Source: Chloroflexales bacterium (lineage in GTDB: Bacteria; Chloroflexota; Chloroflexia; Chloroflexales; Chloroflexaceae). Taken from it: DNA of 13,326 nucleotides. This document shows, piece after piece, positions 1-8,993 of the stretch. Numbering within the stretch: position 1 is the first letter of the stretch; each line of letters opens with the position of its first letter. The stretch is from positions 1 through 13,326 of the forward strand of contig JAAXUL010000109.1 of the NCBI GenBank assembly GCA_013336035.1, in the 5' to 3' direction. Made by a program: the position numbers and the translations under genes. The notes under the pieces were generated by a model that saw nothing but the letters and a program-made list of their open reading frames with translations, had not been told where the DNA came from and did not search any database.

Positions 1-417
1 TACGTGGGAGGGGAGCTGCTGCAGTATCTGACCGCGGTATTCCTGGATTTCGATGGTCGCACCGGCGTGCTGCGCTACTTCAATGCAGGCCACTATGAGC
101 CCCTGATCCTGCATGCCGACGGAACCGCGTCGGAGTTACAGGGGGGCGGCCCGCCCCTGGGGGGGCGCCACCCCTTCCCCCGCCCGCGCTGGGGGCCGGT
201 CGGCCGGCGGCCCCGGAGCAGCCGTTTCAACGGCGCACAGCGGCCCCCGCTCGTACAGCGCCGTCGCCTCGGCAAGCAGCGCGGCCCGCTGCGCGGCGGG
301 GGTGGTGAAGGCGATGCGTCGGATGGGGAGCTGCCTGATGTGCTCAGGATAAACGTGAGAATAGGTACCTTGCAAAGTACCTGTCTTATGGAAATTTGCA
401 AAGTAGCGCGTAAGTAG
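1..417 (+). pseudogene. 3'-truncated SpoIIE/PP2C-type serine phosphatase fragment
   Basis: The frame is open from base 1, so the gene begins outside the window. The first ~55 residues resemble the core of SpoIIE/RsbU-type PP2C phosphatases, which dephosphorylate anti-sigma-antagonist proteins: a strand with FDGRTGVLRYFNAGH, the family's NAGH turn, then LILHADG and a glycine-rich GGGPPLGG near bases 142-165. Family members normally continue with a loop and a strand carrying the metal-binding 'YTDG' type motif. Here the reading changes abruptly to Arg/Pro-rich sequence until the stop at 415-417. From base 136 onward this frame lies antisense to the methyltransferase gene, so everything past about 165 is probably read-through of unrelated DNA. 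I infer a gene broken at a junction between about 165 and 246. An assembly join at this G/C-rich stretch would look the same. Confidence 0.6.
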
Positions 418-3400
418 TTTTGATGCCGCTAAAGCCAAAAGACAATAAAGCGATAAGTCCGTAAAATCTCGTTCTGACACAAGATCAGGCTGGGTTGCCG
501 GTGTCCCTAGAATAGGCTTAACAGCAAAGACTACACTATGATTCGCATAATACTGCTCCTTATCTAAATGCACGATCAGAGTGTTGCTTTCGCCACTAAT
601 ACCCCGAAACATAAGCTTTGGAGACTCAAACAGCTCAACAAATTTTGCCCGATGGAAGTACTGTTTATTATCATCATAGTTAAGGTAATCGCCTTGCCAT
701 GTAAGTTCATAGCGACTCATAGAGTCACCCTGTAGGTATTTCTTCCAACAGCTATTTGCTGGTTTTTTAGAGACCGTATCGTTCTTGCCAAACTTCACAG
801 GGCTATCAGCTCTGCTATGTGCTACTACGCCAGGATTGACATGGCAAATCTCTCCTAAAAGTAATGATATTCTATCTATTTTTTTCTTTGTGACGAAATC
901 TAGTGGCTGTAAGTCAATGCGGAAAGCACTCCCAGGTAGAGAGGCAAAATCTGACTGCTCAACGTCACCCTTAGAAATAAAATGACCGTTCTCGTATTCG
1001 ATAATCATCGTCCTCAACAAGGAAGGTTGCTCTAAAGATACTACAAAGATTGTATATTGACGTGAAACTTCTTCAAATACTGCGTGCTCACCAAATCCTG
1101 TAAGAGAAACTAAATGTGAGTGTTTAAGAATATAAGATCTTAATCCTGTCGCATATTTTTCGGTCCCAAAAGGACTGGGGACAATAAACGACACCGATCT
1201 GATTAACTTCAAGAGCGTCATTGCTCTATATACAAATAAAATATACACGTCCCAGTGTCCTGTTGCCACCTCTTGATATGTCTCCTCCAGCACAGAGGGG
1301 AGATCTTTATCAAATTCTGTCAATTCCCAATTTGAAATGTACGGCGGATTCCCTACCACCGCGTCAAATCCGGCCTCCTCAGCGGGCTTCCACGCCTTCT
1401 CGCGCAGGTTGATGAAGACCTCGGGGAAGTCGAGGTCCCAGTGCAGGAAGCGGTGCTGCTGGAACAGCTCGCGGGCGTGGTCGAGGGCACGCTGGTGGGG
1501 CTTGTGGCTCAGCGCAGTGGCGCCGGCGAGGGCGGCCTTGAGCCGTTGCACGTCGTCGGCCTTGCCGCTGTAGAGCGTGATCAGCTCGTTGGCCTCCTTG
1601 CCGCCGAAGCTGCGGCTCACCCACAGGTCGAGCAGGCGCTTCACCGGCACCACGCTCTGCTCGTAGGCCTGGTAGAGCGTCTCGCTCTGCTCGACCTGCT
1701 GCGCGTTGGCGTCGGCGATCTCCACCAGTTCCTCGATGAAGCCCGCCAGGTCGAGCATCTCCTTGAAGGCGCTGCCGCTGGTGAACATATCGAGCTGCGT
1801 GCCGATGCCGACGTCCTTGCCCTCCATGGCCTGCTGCACAGCCTGCACGCGGGCGCCAATCAGCGAGTTGCCCCACTTGAGGTGGTGGTCGAGGAAGTTG
1901 AGCGGCGCGCCGACGGTGAACGAGGTCAGCCAGAGGCTCAGGCGGGCCAGCTCGACGGCCATATCGTTGAGGTCCACGCCGAAGACGCAGCGCTTCATCA
2001 CCAGGCGCCGCAGCAGGTTGACGTTGTTCAGCTGCTCGTCGCCGATCAGCGCGTCCACGCCCTGCTCCTTAAGGCTGGCGCGGATCTGCCCCTTGATCGC
2101 GGCGAGGCGGGCGAGGATGGGGTTGCACTCTTTGTGGCGGTCGAGGATGACGATCAGCCGGTCGGTGACGAAGTTGACCGCCTCGACCAGAAAGTGCCCG
2201 CTACCCATCGCCGGGTCGAGAATCTTGAGGTCGAGCAGCGTTTCGACGGCCTCGTGCTCCATGTCGGCCACGCGCGTGCGGGCGGCATCGCTGGTGGCCT
2301 TGGCCGTCTGGATGCTAACGCGCTGGTTGCCCTCGTTCGCCGTAGCGCGCTCCAGCTCGCGGCGGGCGGCGGGCAGGCGCTCCATGATCGCGGCGAAGCG
2401 CTTCGCCCGCTCCTCCAGCACCGGGCCAACGGCCTGCTCGACGATGTAGGCCACGATATAGTCGGGGGTGTAGTAGCTGCCGCTGGACTTGCGCTCCTCG
2501 CGGGTATGGCGCAGCTCCAGCGTGCCGTCGGGCTTCTCGGCCAGGCGGTACTCGAGCAGCCCCTCGTAGATGCTGCCCAGGCGGCGCACGTCGAGGGCGG
2601 CGTAGTCGATCAGGTGGCGGGCCTCATCGACGCTGCGGGCATTGAGCGCAGCCGGGTCGAGGCCAAGCAGCCGCAGGGCCTTACAGAGGTCCATCGCGCC
2701 CAGGCGCACCGATGCGAGCAGCCGGTGGGGAGCACGGTGGGGGTTTTCGTTGCCACCGACAGCGGCGCCATCGCTGAACAGGCCGCCGTTATACTTCGGC
2801 ACGCCCCACACGGCGCGGCCGCCGCTCACCGCCGCGCAGAGCGCCAGCAGGTGCTCCCAGGCCCAGTACGCCGTCGGCCCCATCGGCTTCTGGAGGTGGG
2901 TCGGGGTGAAGGGGTGGACGGCGATCTCGGAGAGTAAAAACGTCAGGCTATGGGGGTAGTAGTCGCGGTGGAGCGTAGGCAGCAGGCGCATGCTCTCGGC
3001 GTAGAGCAGAAAGAGCACGCGGTAGAGCAGCACCAGGGTAGTGCGGCGGATCAGCTCCAGCTGCGCGGCGTCGCCGCTGTAGGCGCCCTGGCGCTTGAGG
3101 TCGTCGGCGATAGCGTTGGCGAGCAGCGCGAAGACCTTCTCGTCCGCTTCGCCCCTGCCCGTTGAGCGGTAGACCACATTCTTCAGGCTCTCGCCGACCT
3201 CCTTCGCCAGAGTCTGCGATGAGCTGAGGACAAGGCGGGCGAAGCCACTGGCGAGGCCGGCGGCGCCGAAGAAGGCGGCGAAGTAGCGCAGGTCGTCGTC
3301 GGCGCCATAGGCGAGGATGTCGCCCAGATCGACCTCGTAGAACGTGCCGCTGATACTCGCGGTGATCGCGCTATAGAGGCGCCACTGGCGGCCGTTGGTC

Positions 3401-4293
3401 AGCACGGCCCAGACGAGGCCGGCGGCCTGCTTCTGCTGCTCCAGGGCGGCGAGCAGGGCCAGCTGCGGGTAGTTGGTCTCAGAGACGGGCTGGTCGAGCG
3501 GGTGGCCGTCGGGGAGCGTGGCGAGCAGCGCGACCTCGTCACCATTGGCCGTGAGGCGCGCGGGGGCGCCGGGGGCGAGGGGCGGCAGCACGGACCAGCC
3601 GAGGGCCGTGAGCGCGGCGGGGACATCAGCGCCGGCGAGGGCGGCGCGGAGGGCGGGCATCTCGCCGGCGAAGGCCGCCCAGCGATCTTTCGCCGGGGAG
3701 TCGCTGGCGATGCGCCGCTCCAGGTAGTAGGTGCTGAAGACGTTGACGCTGCGGAAGAAGCGCTCCTGCTGGGCGCGGCGGAAGGCCCGGACGGCGCGCT
3801 CGGCGTGCTCGCCGGGGCCGGCGCCGGTTGCGTCGAGCAGCTCCAGGGCGATCTGCTGGTGGGGCCGCAGGGCGCGCGGATCGAAGCTGAAGCGCAGGAA
3901 CGAACCCAGGGGAGTGGAGCGCTGGTCGATCGGGCGGGTGTCGGCGAGCAGCACCAGCTCGACAGCGCCCCACTGCTGATCCGGCAGCACGAGCACACCC
4001 TCGACGAGGCGCTGCTCGAGGGTGTTATAGAGCCGGCGCGTGAGCTCAGCCGTGAGGCCCTGGGCCTCGGGATGCGGGGGGAGCAGCAGCACCTGGAACT
4101 GCCCATCGTCGGCGTCGGCCAGCAGCTCGAAGGCGCGACCGCGCAGCTCGACGGCGACGTTGGCGGGCCAATCCAGGGTGCGAGGCGTGTAGGCAACGCG
4201 CTCCTGCTGGTCATAGCCCAGGGCGACGAAGAGGCGCCGGAGGGCGGCGGCGTCGGCGATGCCGGCGAGCAGATCGGGAGGGAGGGCGGACAT
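136..4293 (-). CDS. Eco57I/type IIG-like adenine-N6 DNA methyltransferase (possible restriction-modification fusion)
   Basis: The 1385-residue protein transfers methyl groups from S-adenosylmethionine to adenine N6 in DNA. Visible parts: an N-terminal region of ~350 residues ending in a WAVLTNGRQWRLY segment (295-307), like the end of HsdR-N-type nuclease folds; a helical region (~360-600); a SYYTP motif (606-610); SAM-binding motif I DPAMGSGH (693-700); FGVDLNDMAVELA (771-783); catalytic NPPY (982-985); then a target-recognition region (~990-1320). I chose the ATG at 4293 because GGAG lies five bases upstream; an in-frame ATG at 4425 adds 44 unconvincing residues. The ~36 C-terminal residues are Pro/Ala/Gly-rich and run into the junction with the phosphatase fragment, so the natural C-terminus is probably lost. 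No BREX or DISARM partner genes are visible. A solitary methylase or a type IIG enzyme are both possible. Confidence 0.87.
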   Translation of the reverse strand: MSALPPDLLAGIADAAALRRLFVALGYDQQERVAYTPRTLDWPANVAVELRGRAFELLADADDGQFQVLLLPPHPEAQGLTAELTRRLYNTLEQRLVEGVLVLPDQQWGAVELVLLADTRPIDQRSTPLGSFLRFSFDPRALRPHQQIALELLDATGAGPGEHAERAVRAFRRAQQERFFRSVNVFSTYYLERRIASDSPAKDRWAAFAGEMPALRAALAGADVPAALTALGWSVLPPLAPGAPARLTANGDEVALLATLPDGHPLDQPVSETNYPQLALLAALEQQKQAAGLVWAVLTNGRQWRLYSAITASISGTFYEVDLGDILAYGADDDLRYFAAFFGAAGLASGFARLVLSSSQTLAKEVGESLKNVVYRSTGRGEADEKVFALLANAIADDLKRQGAYSGDAAQLELIRRTTLVLLYRVLFLLYAESMRLLPTLHRDYYPHSLTFLLSEIAVHPFTPTHLQKPMGPTAYWAWEHLLALCAAVSGGRAVWGVPKYNGGLFSDGAAVGGNENPHRAPHRLLASVRLGAMDLCKALRLLGLDPAALNARSVDEARHLIDYAALDVRRLGSIYEGLLEYRLAEKPDGTLELRHTREERKSSGSYYTPDYIVAYIVEQAVGPVLEERAKRFAAIMERLPAARRELERATANEGNQRVSIQTAKATSDAARTRVADMEHEAVETLLDLKILDPAMGSGHFLVEAVNFVTDRLIVILDRHKECNPILARLAAIKGQIRASLKEQGVDALIGDEQLNNVNLLRRLVMKRCVFGVDLNDMAVELARLSLWLTSFTVGAPLNFLDHHLKWGNSLIGARVQAVQQAMEGKDVGIGTQLDMFTSGSAFKEMLDLAGFIEELVEIADANAQQVEQSETLYQAYEQSVVPVKRLLDLWVSRSFGGKEANELITLYSGKADDVQRLKAALAGATALSHKPHQRALDHARELFQQHRFLHWDLDFPEVFINLREKAWKPAEEAGFDAVVGNPPYISNWELTEFDKDLPSVLEETYQEVATGHWDVYILFVYRAMTLLKLIRSVSFIVPSPFGTEKYATGLRSYILKHSHLVSLTGFGEHAVFEEVSRQYTIFVVSLEQPSLLRTMIIEYENGHFISKGDVEQSDFASLPGSAFRIDLQPLDFVTKKKIDRISLLLGEICHVNPGVVAHSRADSPVKFGKNDTVSKKPANSCWKKYLQGDSMSRYELTWQGDYLNYDDNKQYFHRAKFVELFESPKLMFRGISGESNTLIVHLDKEQYYANHSVVFAVKPILGTPATQPDLVSERDFTDLSLYCLLALAASKLLTRYFANFHKTGTLQGTYSHVYPEHIRQLPIRRIAFTTPAAQRAALLAEATALYERGPLCAVETAAPGPPADRPPARAGEGVAPPQGRAAPL

Positions 4294-4298
4294 ACACG

Positions 4299-4302
4299 CT
4301 CC
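4299..4302 (-). promoter_or_regulatory. Ribosome-binding site fixing the methyltransferase start
   Basis: On the minus strand GGAG stands five bases before the ATG at 4293. The upstream in-frame ATG at 4425 would put unlikely low-similarity sequence in front, so this site decides the start. Confidence 0.6.
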
Positions 4303-4354
4303 GGGCAGTACGCGGCGCGACAGCGGCGGCGCGGCAAGGGCCTGCTGGTTGGGC

Positions 4355-4360
4355 AGTATA
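4355..4360 (-). promoter_or_regulatory. Possible -10 box for the methyltransferase gene
   Basis: TATACT reads on the minus strand about 62 bases upstream of the methyltransferase ATG. No good -35 hexamer stands at the expected distance, so this is only a candidate. The 280-base gap between the divergent methyltransferase and sbcD genes must hold promoters for both. Confidence 0.28.
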
Positions 4361-4441
4361 GCACGCTGACGCTCGACGAGCCGCGCAGCGTGCCCTGCTT
4401 TACCTGCATGCAACCGATCGAGCACGCGACACGATTAGCGG

Positions 4442-4472
4442 GCGCATTTGCGCATCGGGTGTTCCGTATACT
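4442..4472 (+). promoter_or_regulatory. Possible sbcDC promoter with an overlapping palindrome
   Basis: TATACT (4467-4472) is the best -10 candidate before sbcD, about 100 bases upstream of the ATG. The perfect palindrome GCGCATTTGCGC (4442-4453) lies where the -35 would be, so a repressor could sit there. The -35 match itself is weak. A second inverted repeat, GGCGGC/GCCGCC (4486-4499), lies just after the presumed transcription start. Confidence 0.3.
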
Positions 4473-4573
4473 CTGGGTAGATCCAGGCGGCACGCCGCCG
4501 CTACACACGAACCGTTTCACTAGAACGCCAGCCACTCTCGCAGCGGCCGGCTCATCGAAAGCACAACCTCCCT

Positions 4574-5737
4574 ATGCGGCTTCTCCACACCGCCGACTGG
4601 CATCTGGGGCGCGTCCTCCACGGCGTCCAACTCCTGGAAGACCAGGCCTACATCCTGGCCCAGCTGATCGCCATCGCCCGCGAGACTCGGCCCGACGCGG
4701 TCATCATCGCCGGCGATATCTACGACCGGGCCATACCGTCCGGCCCCGCCATCGACCTGCTCGACCAGACCTTATCGGAGATCGTGCTCGACCTACGCGT
4801 ACCGGTCGTGCTGATCGCGGGCAACCACGACGGCCCGCAGTGGGTGAACTTCGGCTCGCGGCTCCACCAGGCCGCGGGGCTGCACCTGTTCGGCGCTCTG
4901 CGCACCGAGCCCGGCCGGGTCACGCTCCATGATCAACACGGCCCGGTGATCATCTATGCGATGCCCTACGCCGACCCTGGGACGGCCCGCACCCGCCTGG
5001 GCGAGACAGCCATCACCAGTCACGACGAGGCGATGGCGTGCTGGGCCGGACGTGTCGGGGCGTGCCACCCCGCCGGCACACGCTCGGTCGCCGTGGCCCA
5101 CGCCTTTGTCGCCGGCGGCCTCACCTGTAAATCCGAGCGCGACCTGGCGGTGGGCGGGGCCGGGAGCGTCGCCGCAGGCCACTTCACGCCCTTCCACTAC
5201 ACCGCTCTCGGCCACCTGCACCGGCCGCAGGCCGTCGGCGAGGTCCGCATCCGCTACGCCGGCTCACCGCTGAAGTATTCCATCTCTGAGATCGAGCACG
5301 CCAAGAGCGTGACGGTCGTCGAGCTAGACGCGGCGGGCGCCTGCACCCATGAGCTCATCGCGCTCCGCCCGCGGCGCGACCTGCGCCGCGTCGAGGGAGC
5401 CTTTGACGCGCTGCTGCGCGGGGAGGTCGCTTTCGGGCCGCGCGAAGACTACGTCGTCGTGAAGCTGACCGACCAGGAGACGGTAGTTGAGGGGATGAGC
5501 CGGCTGCGCCAGATCTTCCCCAACATCATCCACCTGGAGCGCCCGCAGCTGCTCACCAGCGGTGATGTGCGGCGCCTTATGGCCCCCGAGAGTACGTTGC
5601 GCGACGACGAGCTGTTCGCGGAGTTCTACCGGGCGCTCACGAACACCGACCTCAGCCCCGAGCACGCCCGCGTCTTCGCCGAGATTGTCCAGAACATGCA
5701 GATCGAGGAGCGGGAGGGAGAACTATGCGACCGCTGA
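4574..5737 (+). CDS. sbcD: SbcD, Mre11-type exonuclease subunit of SbcCD
   Basis: This is the metal-dependent phosphoesterase subunit of the SbcCD complex, which opens DNA hairpins, trims blocked ends and cleaves cruciforms in the cytoplasm. At 387 residues it has the normal family length. All calcineurin-like motifs are visible in order: TADWHLG with D8 and H10, GDIYDR with D48, GNHD (83-86), VAHAFVAGG and GHLH (the last metal ligands), followed by the typical YAGSPLKYS. The C-terminal ~100 residues form the capping and SbcC-contact part. The ATG at 4574 gives the canonical MRLLHTADWH start, although no clear Shine-Dalgarno precedes it. The stop overlaps sbcC by 13 bases, so the two are almost certainly translationally coupled. 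Nothing looks broken. Confidence 0.96.
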   Translation: MRLLHTADWHLGRVLHGVQLLEDQAYILAQLIAIARETRPDAVIIAGDIYDRAIPSGPAIDLLDQTLSEIVLDLRVPVVLIAGNHDGPQWVNFGSRLHQAAGLHLFGALRTEPGRVTLHDQHGPVIIYAMPYADPGTARTRLGETAITSHDEAMACWAGRVGACHPAGTRSVAVAHAFVAGGLTCKSERDLAVGGAGSVAAGHFTPFHYTALGHLHRPQAVGEVRIRYAGSPLKYSISEIEHAKSVTVVELDAAGACTHELIALRPRRDLRRVEGAFDALLRGEVAFGPREDYVVVKLTDQETVVEGMSRLRQIFPNIIHLERPQLLTSGDVRRLMAPESTLRDDELFAEFYRALTNTDLSPEHARVFAEIVQNMQIEEREGELCDR

Positions 5738-8700
5738 CACTGACGATGCGCGCCTTCGGGCCTTACGGAGGCGAGCAGCACCTTGATTTCGCCGAGCTCG
5801 GCGACCACACCTCGTTCCTGATCCACGGCCCGACCGGCGCCGGAAAGAGCACGGTTCTGGATGCCATCGCCTACGCGCTCTACGGCAAGTCATCGGGCGG
5901 GGGACGCTCGGACCAGGATATGCGCAGCAAGCACGCGGCCCCCGGCACAGCGACCGAGGTCGTCTTCACCTTCAGCATCGGCGCGGAGCGCTATCGTGTT
6001 ACCCGCCGCCCCTCGTACCTGCGTCCGCCGCACCGGGGCCGCGGCAAGCTGGTTCCCGAGGGCCCCTTCGCCGAGCTGGAGCGTCTGAGCCCTGATGGGG
6101 CCGCCGAGACGATCGAGGAAGGGGCGGACGCAGTCAGCGACGAGGCCGGGCGGCTGCTGGGGCTGAGCTACGAGCAGTTCCAGCAGGTCGCCGTGCTTGC
6201 TCAAGGGCGCTTCCTGGAGTTTCTCGAGGCGAACCCGACCAAGCGGAAGGAGGTGCTCAGCACCCTCTTCGGCGCCGAGCGGTACGAGCAGATCGAGCAA
6301 CGCCTCGCGGCCGAGGCGAAGGATCTGGCGGCGCGGGTCAAGCACCAGGAAGAGCGCCGTGGCGGCCTCCTTGCAAGCCTGGGGCTTGAGCAGGTCTCGA
6401 CGCTGGGCGACCACCGCCTGGACGTCGAGGTCCGCTTCTCAGCCGCGGTGGCTCTGGTGTCCGCCAGGGCCAGTGCCCGCGACGAGGCCCGCGCCGCACT
6501 GACGGCCGGCGAGCGGGCGCAGGAGCTCGTGAGTCAGGACCAGGCCGCCCGCGCCGCTCTGGCTGCAGTGGAGGCGCGTGGTGCGGACATCCTGGGCAAA
6601 CGCCAGCGGGCCCAGGTGGGCGAGCGGGCGGCCGCTCTGGCTGATGTGATGCGTTCTGCCGAGACACGCCGGCAGGAGCGGGATGCCCGATGTCGGGCTG
6701 CCAGCCAGGCTCAGGCAGAGCTGGAGACGACCGAGGCGGCGCTCACCGCAGCTGAGGAGGCCCTGCTCCACGAGGAGGGCCGCGCCCAGGAGCGCGCGGA
6801 GGCGACGGCCCGGGCCGTCGAGGCGGCGCGGTTTGTGGGCCTCGCCACCGAAGCCGCCACGCTGCGGGAGCGGCTGGCAGGGCTGCGGGCTGACATGAAC
6901 CTCCTGGTGTCGCAGCAGGAGGACGCAGCGCAGCGGCACGAGGCCCTACGACAGCACCAGCCGAGGCTCGAAGCGGCAGCGCACGAGGCGGAGTTGGCGG
7001 CAGCACAGCGCGAGGGGCTCCGGCTGCGGGTCGAGCAGCTGCGGGCGCGGCTCACGCGAATCGAGCAACTCCAGGGCCTGATCGCGGAGCACACTGCTGC
7101 CGAAGGGCAGGCGCTCACAACGCAGGAACGCGTTGAAGAGACAGAGTGGCTGGCGGCGGAGCAGAAGCGCGATGCCCACGAGCTGGAGCAGCGCTGGGTT
7201 GCCGGGCAGGCCGGGCGCCTCGCTGCGGCGCTCGCTCCGGATGAGCCGTGCCCGGTCTGCGGCTCAACGGAGCACCCGCAGCCCGCCCACATCGGCGCTG
7301 ACATAGTCAACGACGAAGCACTCGGCGAGGCACGCCAGGCGGCCGAGGTAGCGCGCCAGGCGCACGACGACGCACGTGGAGTCCTAATTACCGCCGTGGC
7401 ACGCCGCGACGAACTAGCATACCGGGTAGCAAAGGAACGTGAGGCGCTCGGAGCCGATGAGGACGCTGCAACACTGGCCCAGGCAATCAAGGCCGAGGAG
7501 CAGACGCGCGCACAGGCGGAGGCAATTGCCGAGGAGCTTTCCGCACGGCAGGGGACGCTCCAGCGGCTTCGCGACGAACTGGCCATGATCGAGCGGGAGA
7601 TCGCCGAGCGTGGACCGCAGCTCCAAACACAACGGAGCGCCCTGACCGAGGTGTCAGCGCTCCTCGAGGATCGCGAGCAGCGGGTGCCGACGGCTCTGGG
7701 GACGGCCGAGCAGGCGCAGCAGGCGGCCGACGCGGCGCGCGTCACAGCTGAGATCCTCGAAGCCACCTACACCCAAGCGCGCATAGCAGCCGACGCCGCA
7801 AGTGGCAGAAGTGATACCGCTCGTGCCATCCTCGCCGAACGGCGTGCCACCTCTGAGGCTGCGGAGCTCGCAGCCGCCGCGCTGGAGCAGGATATCGCAA
7901 GCAGGCTGGCCGTCGCAGGATTCCCGGACGAGGCGGCCTACGCGGCGGCGCACGTCGAGCCCAATGAGTTGGCCACGCTTCGGAGCACAGTGGCTGCCTA
8001 TGACGAGGAGTTGGCCCTTGCCAGGGCCCGTGTCGAGCAGGCAGCGCTCGTGGCCAGGGACATTGTAGCACCGGATATGGCGGCTCTGCAGGGAGCGCTT
8101 CGGGAGTCGGACGAGCAGCTGGCCGAGCGCCAGAGCGAGGCCGCGAAGCTGGAGCGAGAGCGCCAGCAGATCGACGAAGTGGCGCAGCAGATCGAGGAGC
8201 TGAACAGCACATTGCAGGCGGATGAGGAACGCCACCGAATCGTGGGGCATCTGGCGCACATGGCCGGGGGGAAAAATGAGCAGAAGCTCTCCTTCCACCA
8301 GTACATGCTGGCGCGGACGTTCGACGAAGTGCTGGAGAGCGCGTCCAGGCGGCTGCGCAGTATGAGCGACGGTCGCTACACGATCCAGCGCGAAGTATCG
8401 CCGGGGGAGCGCCGGCGCTCGAGCGGACTCGACATCGTAGTTGACGACTTCTACACGTCGAGCCAGCGCCGCACCCAGACCCTCAGCGGTGGCGAGGGGT
8501 TCCTCGCATCGCTGGCCCTGGCCCTCGGGCTCGCCGATATCGTTCAGGCCGAGTCGGGCGGCGTGTACCTCGAGACTCTATTCGTGGACGAGGGCTTCGG
8601 CACGCTCGACCCGGACACGCTCGACGACTGTCTGGAGACCCTGCTGGACCTCCAGACCGGCGGACGACTCATCGGGATCATCTCCCACGTTGCGGCCCTG

Positions 8701-8778
8701 CAGTCCCGCATCCCGGCGCACCTGGAGGTGCGGCGCGGGCCGGGCGGCAGCGAGGCAAGGTTCATCATCCGGCGCTGA
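5725..8778 (+). CDS. sbcC: SbcC, Rad50-type SMC ATPase subunit of SbcCD
   Basis: This is the ATPase and tether of SbcCD, controlling nuclease access to DNA ends and hairpins. The 1017-residue length is normal. Visible parts: Walker A GPTGAGKS (35-42); Q-loop region FQQVAVLAQGRF; a long Ala/Glu/Arg/Gln-rich coiled coil; the zinc-hook CPVC (509-512) at the coil apex, through which two complexes dimerise; the returning coil; the ABC signature LSGGE (about 920-924); and Walker B LFVDEGFGTLD with the catalytic D955/E956. The ATG at 5725 lies inside the end of sbcD and is preceded by GGGAGGGAG four bases upstream. All ATPase elements are intact. A hairpin-rich spacer follows the stop. Confidence 0.96.
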   Translation: MRPLTLTMRAFGPYGGEQHLDFAELGDHTSFLIHGPTGAGKSTVLDAIAYALYGKSSGGGRSDQDMRSKHAAPGTATEVVFTFSIGAERYRVTRRPSYLRPPHRGRGKLVPEGPFAELERLSPDGAAETIEEGADAVSDEAGRLLGLSYEQFQQVAVLAQGRFLEFLEANPTKRKEVLSTLFGAERYEQIEQRLAAEAKDLAARVKHQEERRGGLLASLGLEQVSTLGDHRLDVEVRFSAAVALVSARASARDEARAALTAGERAQELVSQDQAARAALAAVEARGADILGKRQRAQVGERAAALADVMRSAETRRQERDARCRAASQAQAELETTEAALTAAEEALLHEEGRAQERAEATARAVEAARFVGLATEAATLRERLAGLRADMNLLVSQQEDAAQRHEALRQHQPRLEAAAHEAELAAAQREGLRLRVEQLRARLTRIEQLQGLIAEHTAAEGQALTTQERVEETEWLAAEQKRDAHELEQRWVAGQAGRLAAALAPDEPCPVCGSTEHPQPAHIGADIVNDEALGEARQAAEVARQAHDDARGVLITAVARRDELAYRVAKEREALGADEDAATLAQAIKAEEQTRAQAEAIAEELSARQGTLQRLRDELAMIEREIAERGPQLQTQRSALTEVSALLEDREQRVPTALGTAEQAQQAADAARVTAEILEATYTQARIAADAASGRSDTARAILAERRATSEAAELAAAALEQDIASRLAVAGFPDEAAYAAAHVEPNELATLRSTVAAYDEELALARARVEQAALVARDIVAPDMAALQGALRESDEQLAERQSEAAKLERERQQIDEVAQQIEELNSTLQADEERHRIVGHLAHMAGGKNEQKLSFHQYMLARTFDEVLESASRRLRSMSDGRYTIQREVSPGERRRSSGLDIVVDDFYTSSQRRTQTLSGGEGFLASLALALGLADIVQAESGGVYLETLFVDEGFGTLDPDTLDDCLETLLDLQTGGRLIGIISHVAALQSRIPAHLEVRRGPGGSEARFIIRR

Positions 8779-8818
8779 TGACGAGCGCCAGGGGTATCTG
8801 AAACTCTGATAGCAGACG

Positions 8819-8866
8819 GAGCTGCGCTACCGAAGTCGCTGCACTGGCACTTCGGCAGCGCAGCTC
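8819..8866. repeat. Long near-perfect inverted repeat after sbcC
   Basis: GAGCTGCGCT (8819-8828) pairs with AGCGCAGCTC (8857-8866), and CCGAAGT (8830-8836) pairs with ACTTCGG (8849-8855). Only one A/C mismatch lies between them and the loop is 12 bases. It begins 40 bases after the sbcC stop. It could end the sbcDC transcript, but neither strand has a U-tract, so a standard intrinsic terminator is doubtful. Confidence 0.75.
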
Positions 8867-8929
8867 ACCATTCGCCGTCAACAGCTGCCCGCCATGCCCC
8901 AGGGTTACGCGTGCGAGCAGCGGCACCCG

Positions 8930-8953
8930 ATGGTAGCTCGCGAGCGATACCAT
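8930..8953. repeat. Palindrome GCTCGCGAGC flanked by ATGGTA/TACCAT
   Basis: A perfect 10-base palindrome (8936-8945) sits inside the inverted pair ATGGTA (8930-8935) and TACCAT (8948-8953), with two extra bases on the right side. The two-fold symmetry fits a protein-binding site or a small stem-loop. Confidence 0.5.
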
Positions 8954-8962
8954 GCAGAACGT

Positions 8963-8993
8963 AGCTGTCCTCACGTGCCTCACGGGGACAGCT
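8963..8993. repeat. Nested stem-loop AGCTGTCC/GGACAGCT
   Basis: The outer arms AGCTGTCC (8963-8970) and GGACAGCT (8986-8993) are perfectly complementary. Inside them CGTG (8974-8977) and CACG (8981-8984) form a second stem around CCT. The nested pairing suggests RNA or single-stranded DNA structure more than a simple operator. Confidence 0.55.

Noticed and set aside
1441..2937. 498-codon + strand frame opposite the methyltransferase
   Set aside because: It lies fully antisense to conserved methyltransferase motifs, and its His/Val/Leu-rich translation matches nothing; long antisense frames are usual in GC-rich DNA.
3399..4535. 378-codon - strand frame overlapping the methyltransferase N-terminus
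   Set aside because: Ser/Pro/Ala-rich composition typical of an out-of-phase shadow of the true frame.
3502..4932. 476-codon + strand frame from the methyltransferase into sbcD
   Set aside because: It crosses the methyltransferase start, the intergenic gap and sbcD in a wrong frame, and turns Arg/Pro-rich.
6711..7766. 351-codon - strand frame inside sbcC
   Set aside because: Ser/Ala/Arg-rich antisense of the SbcC coiled coil, without domain features.
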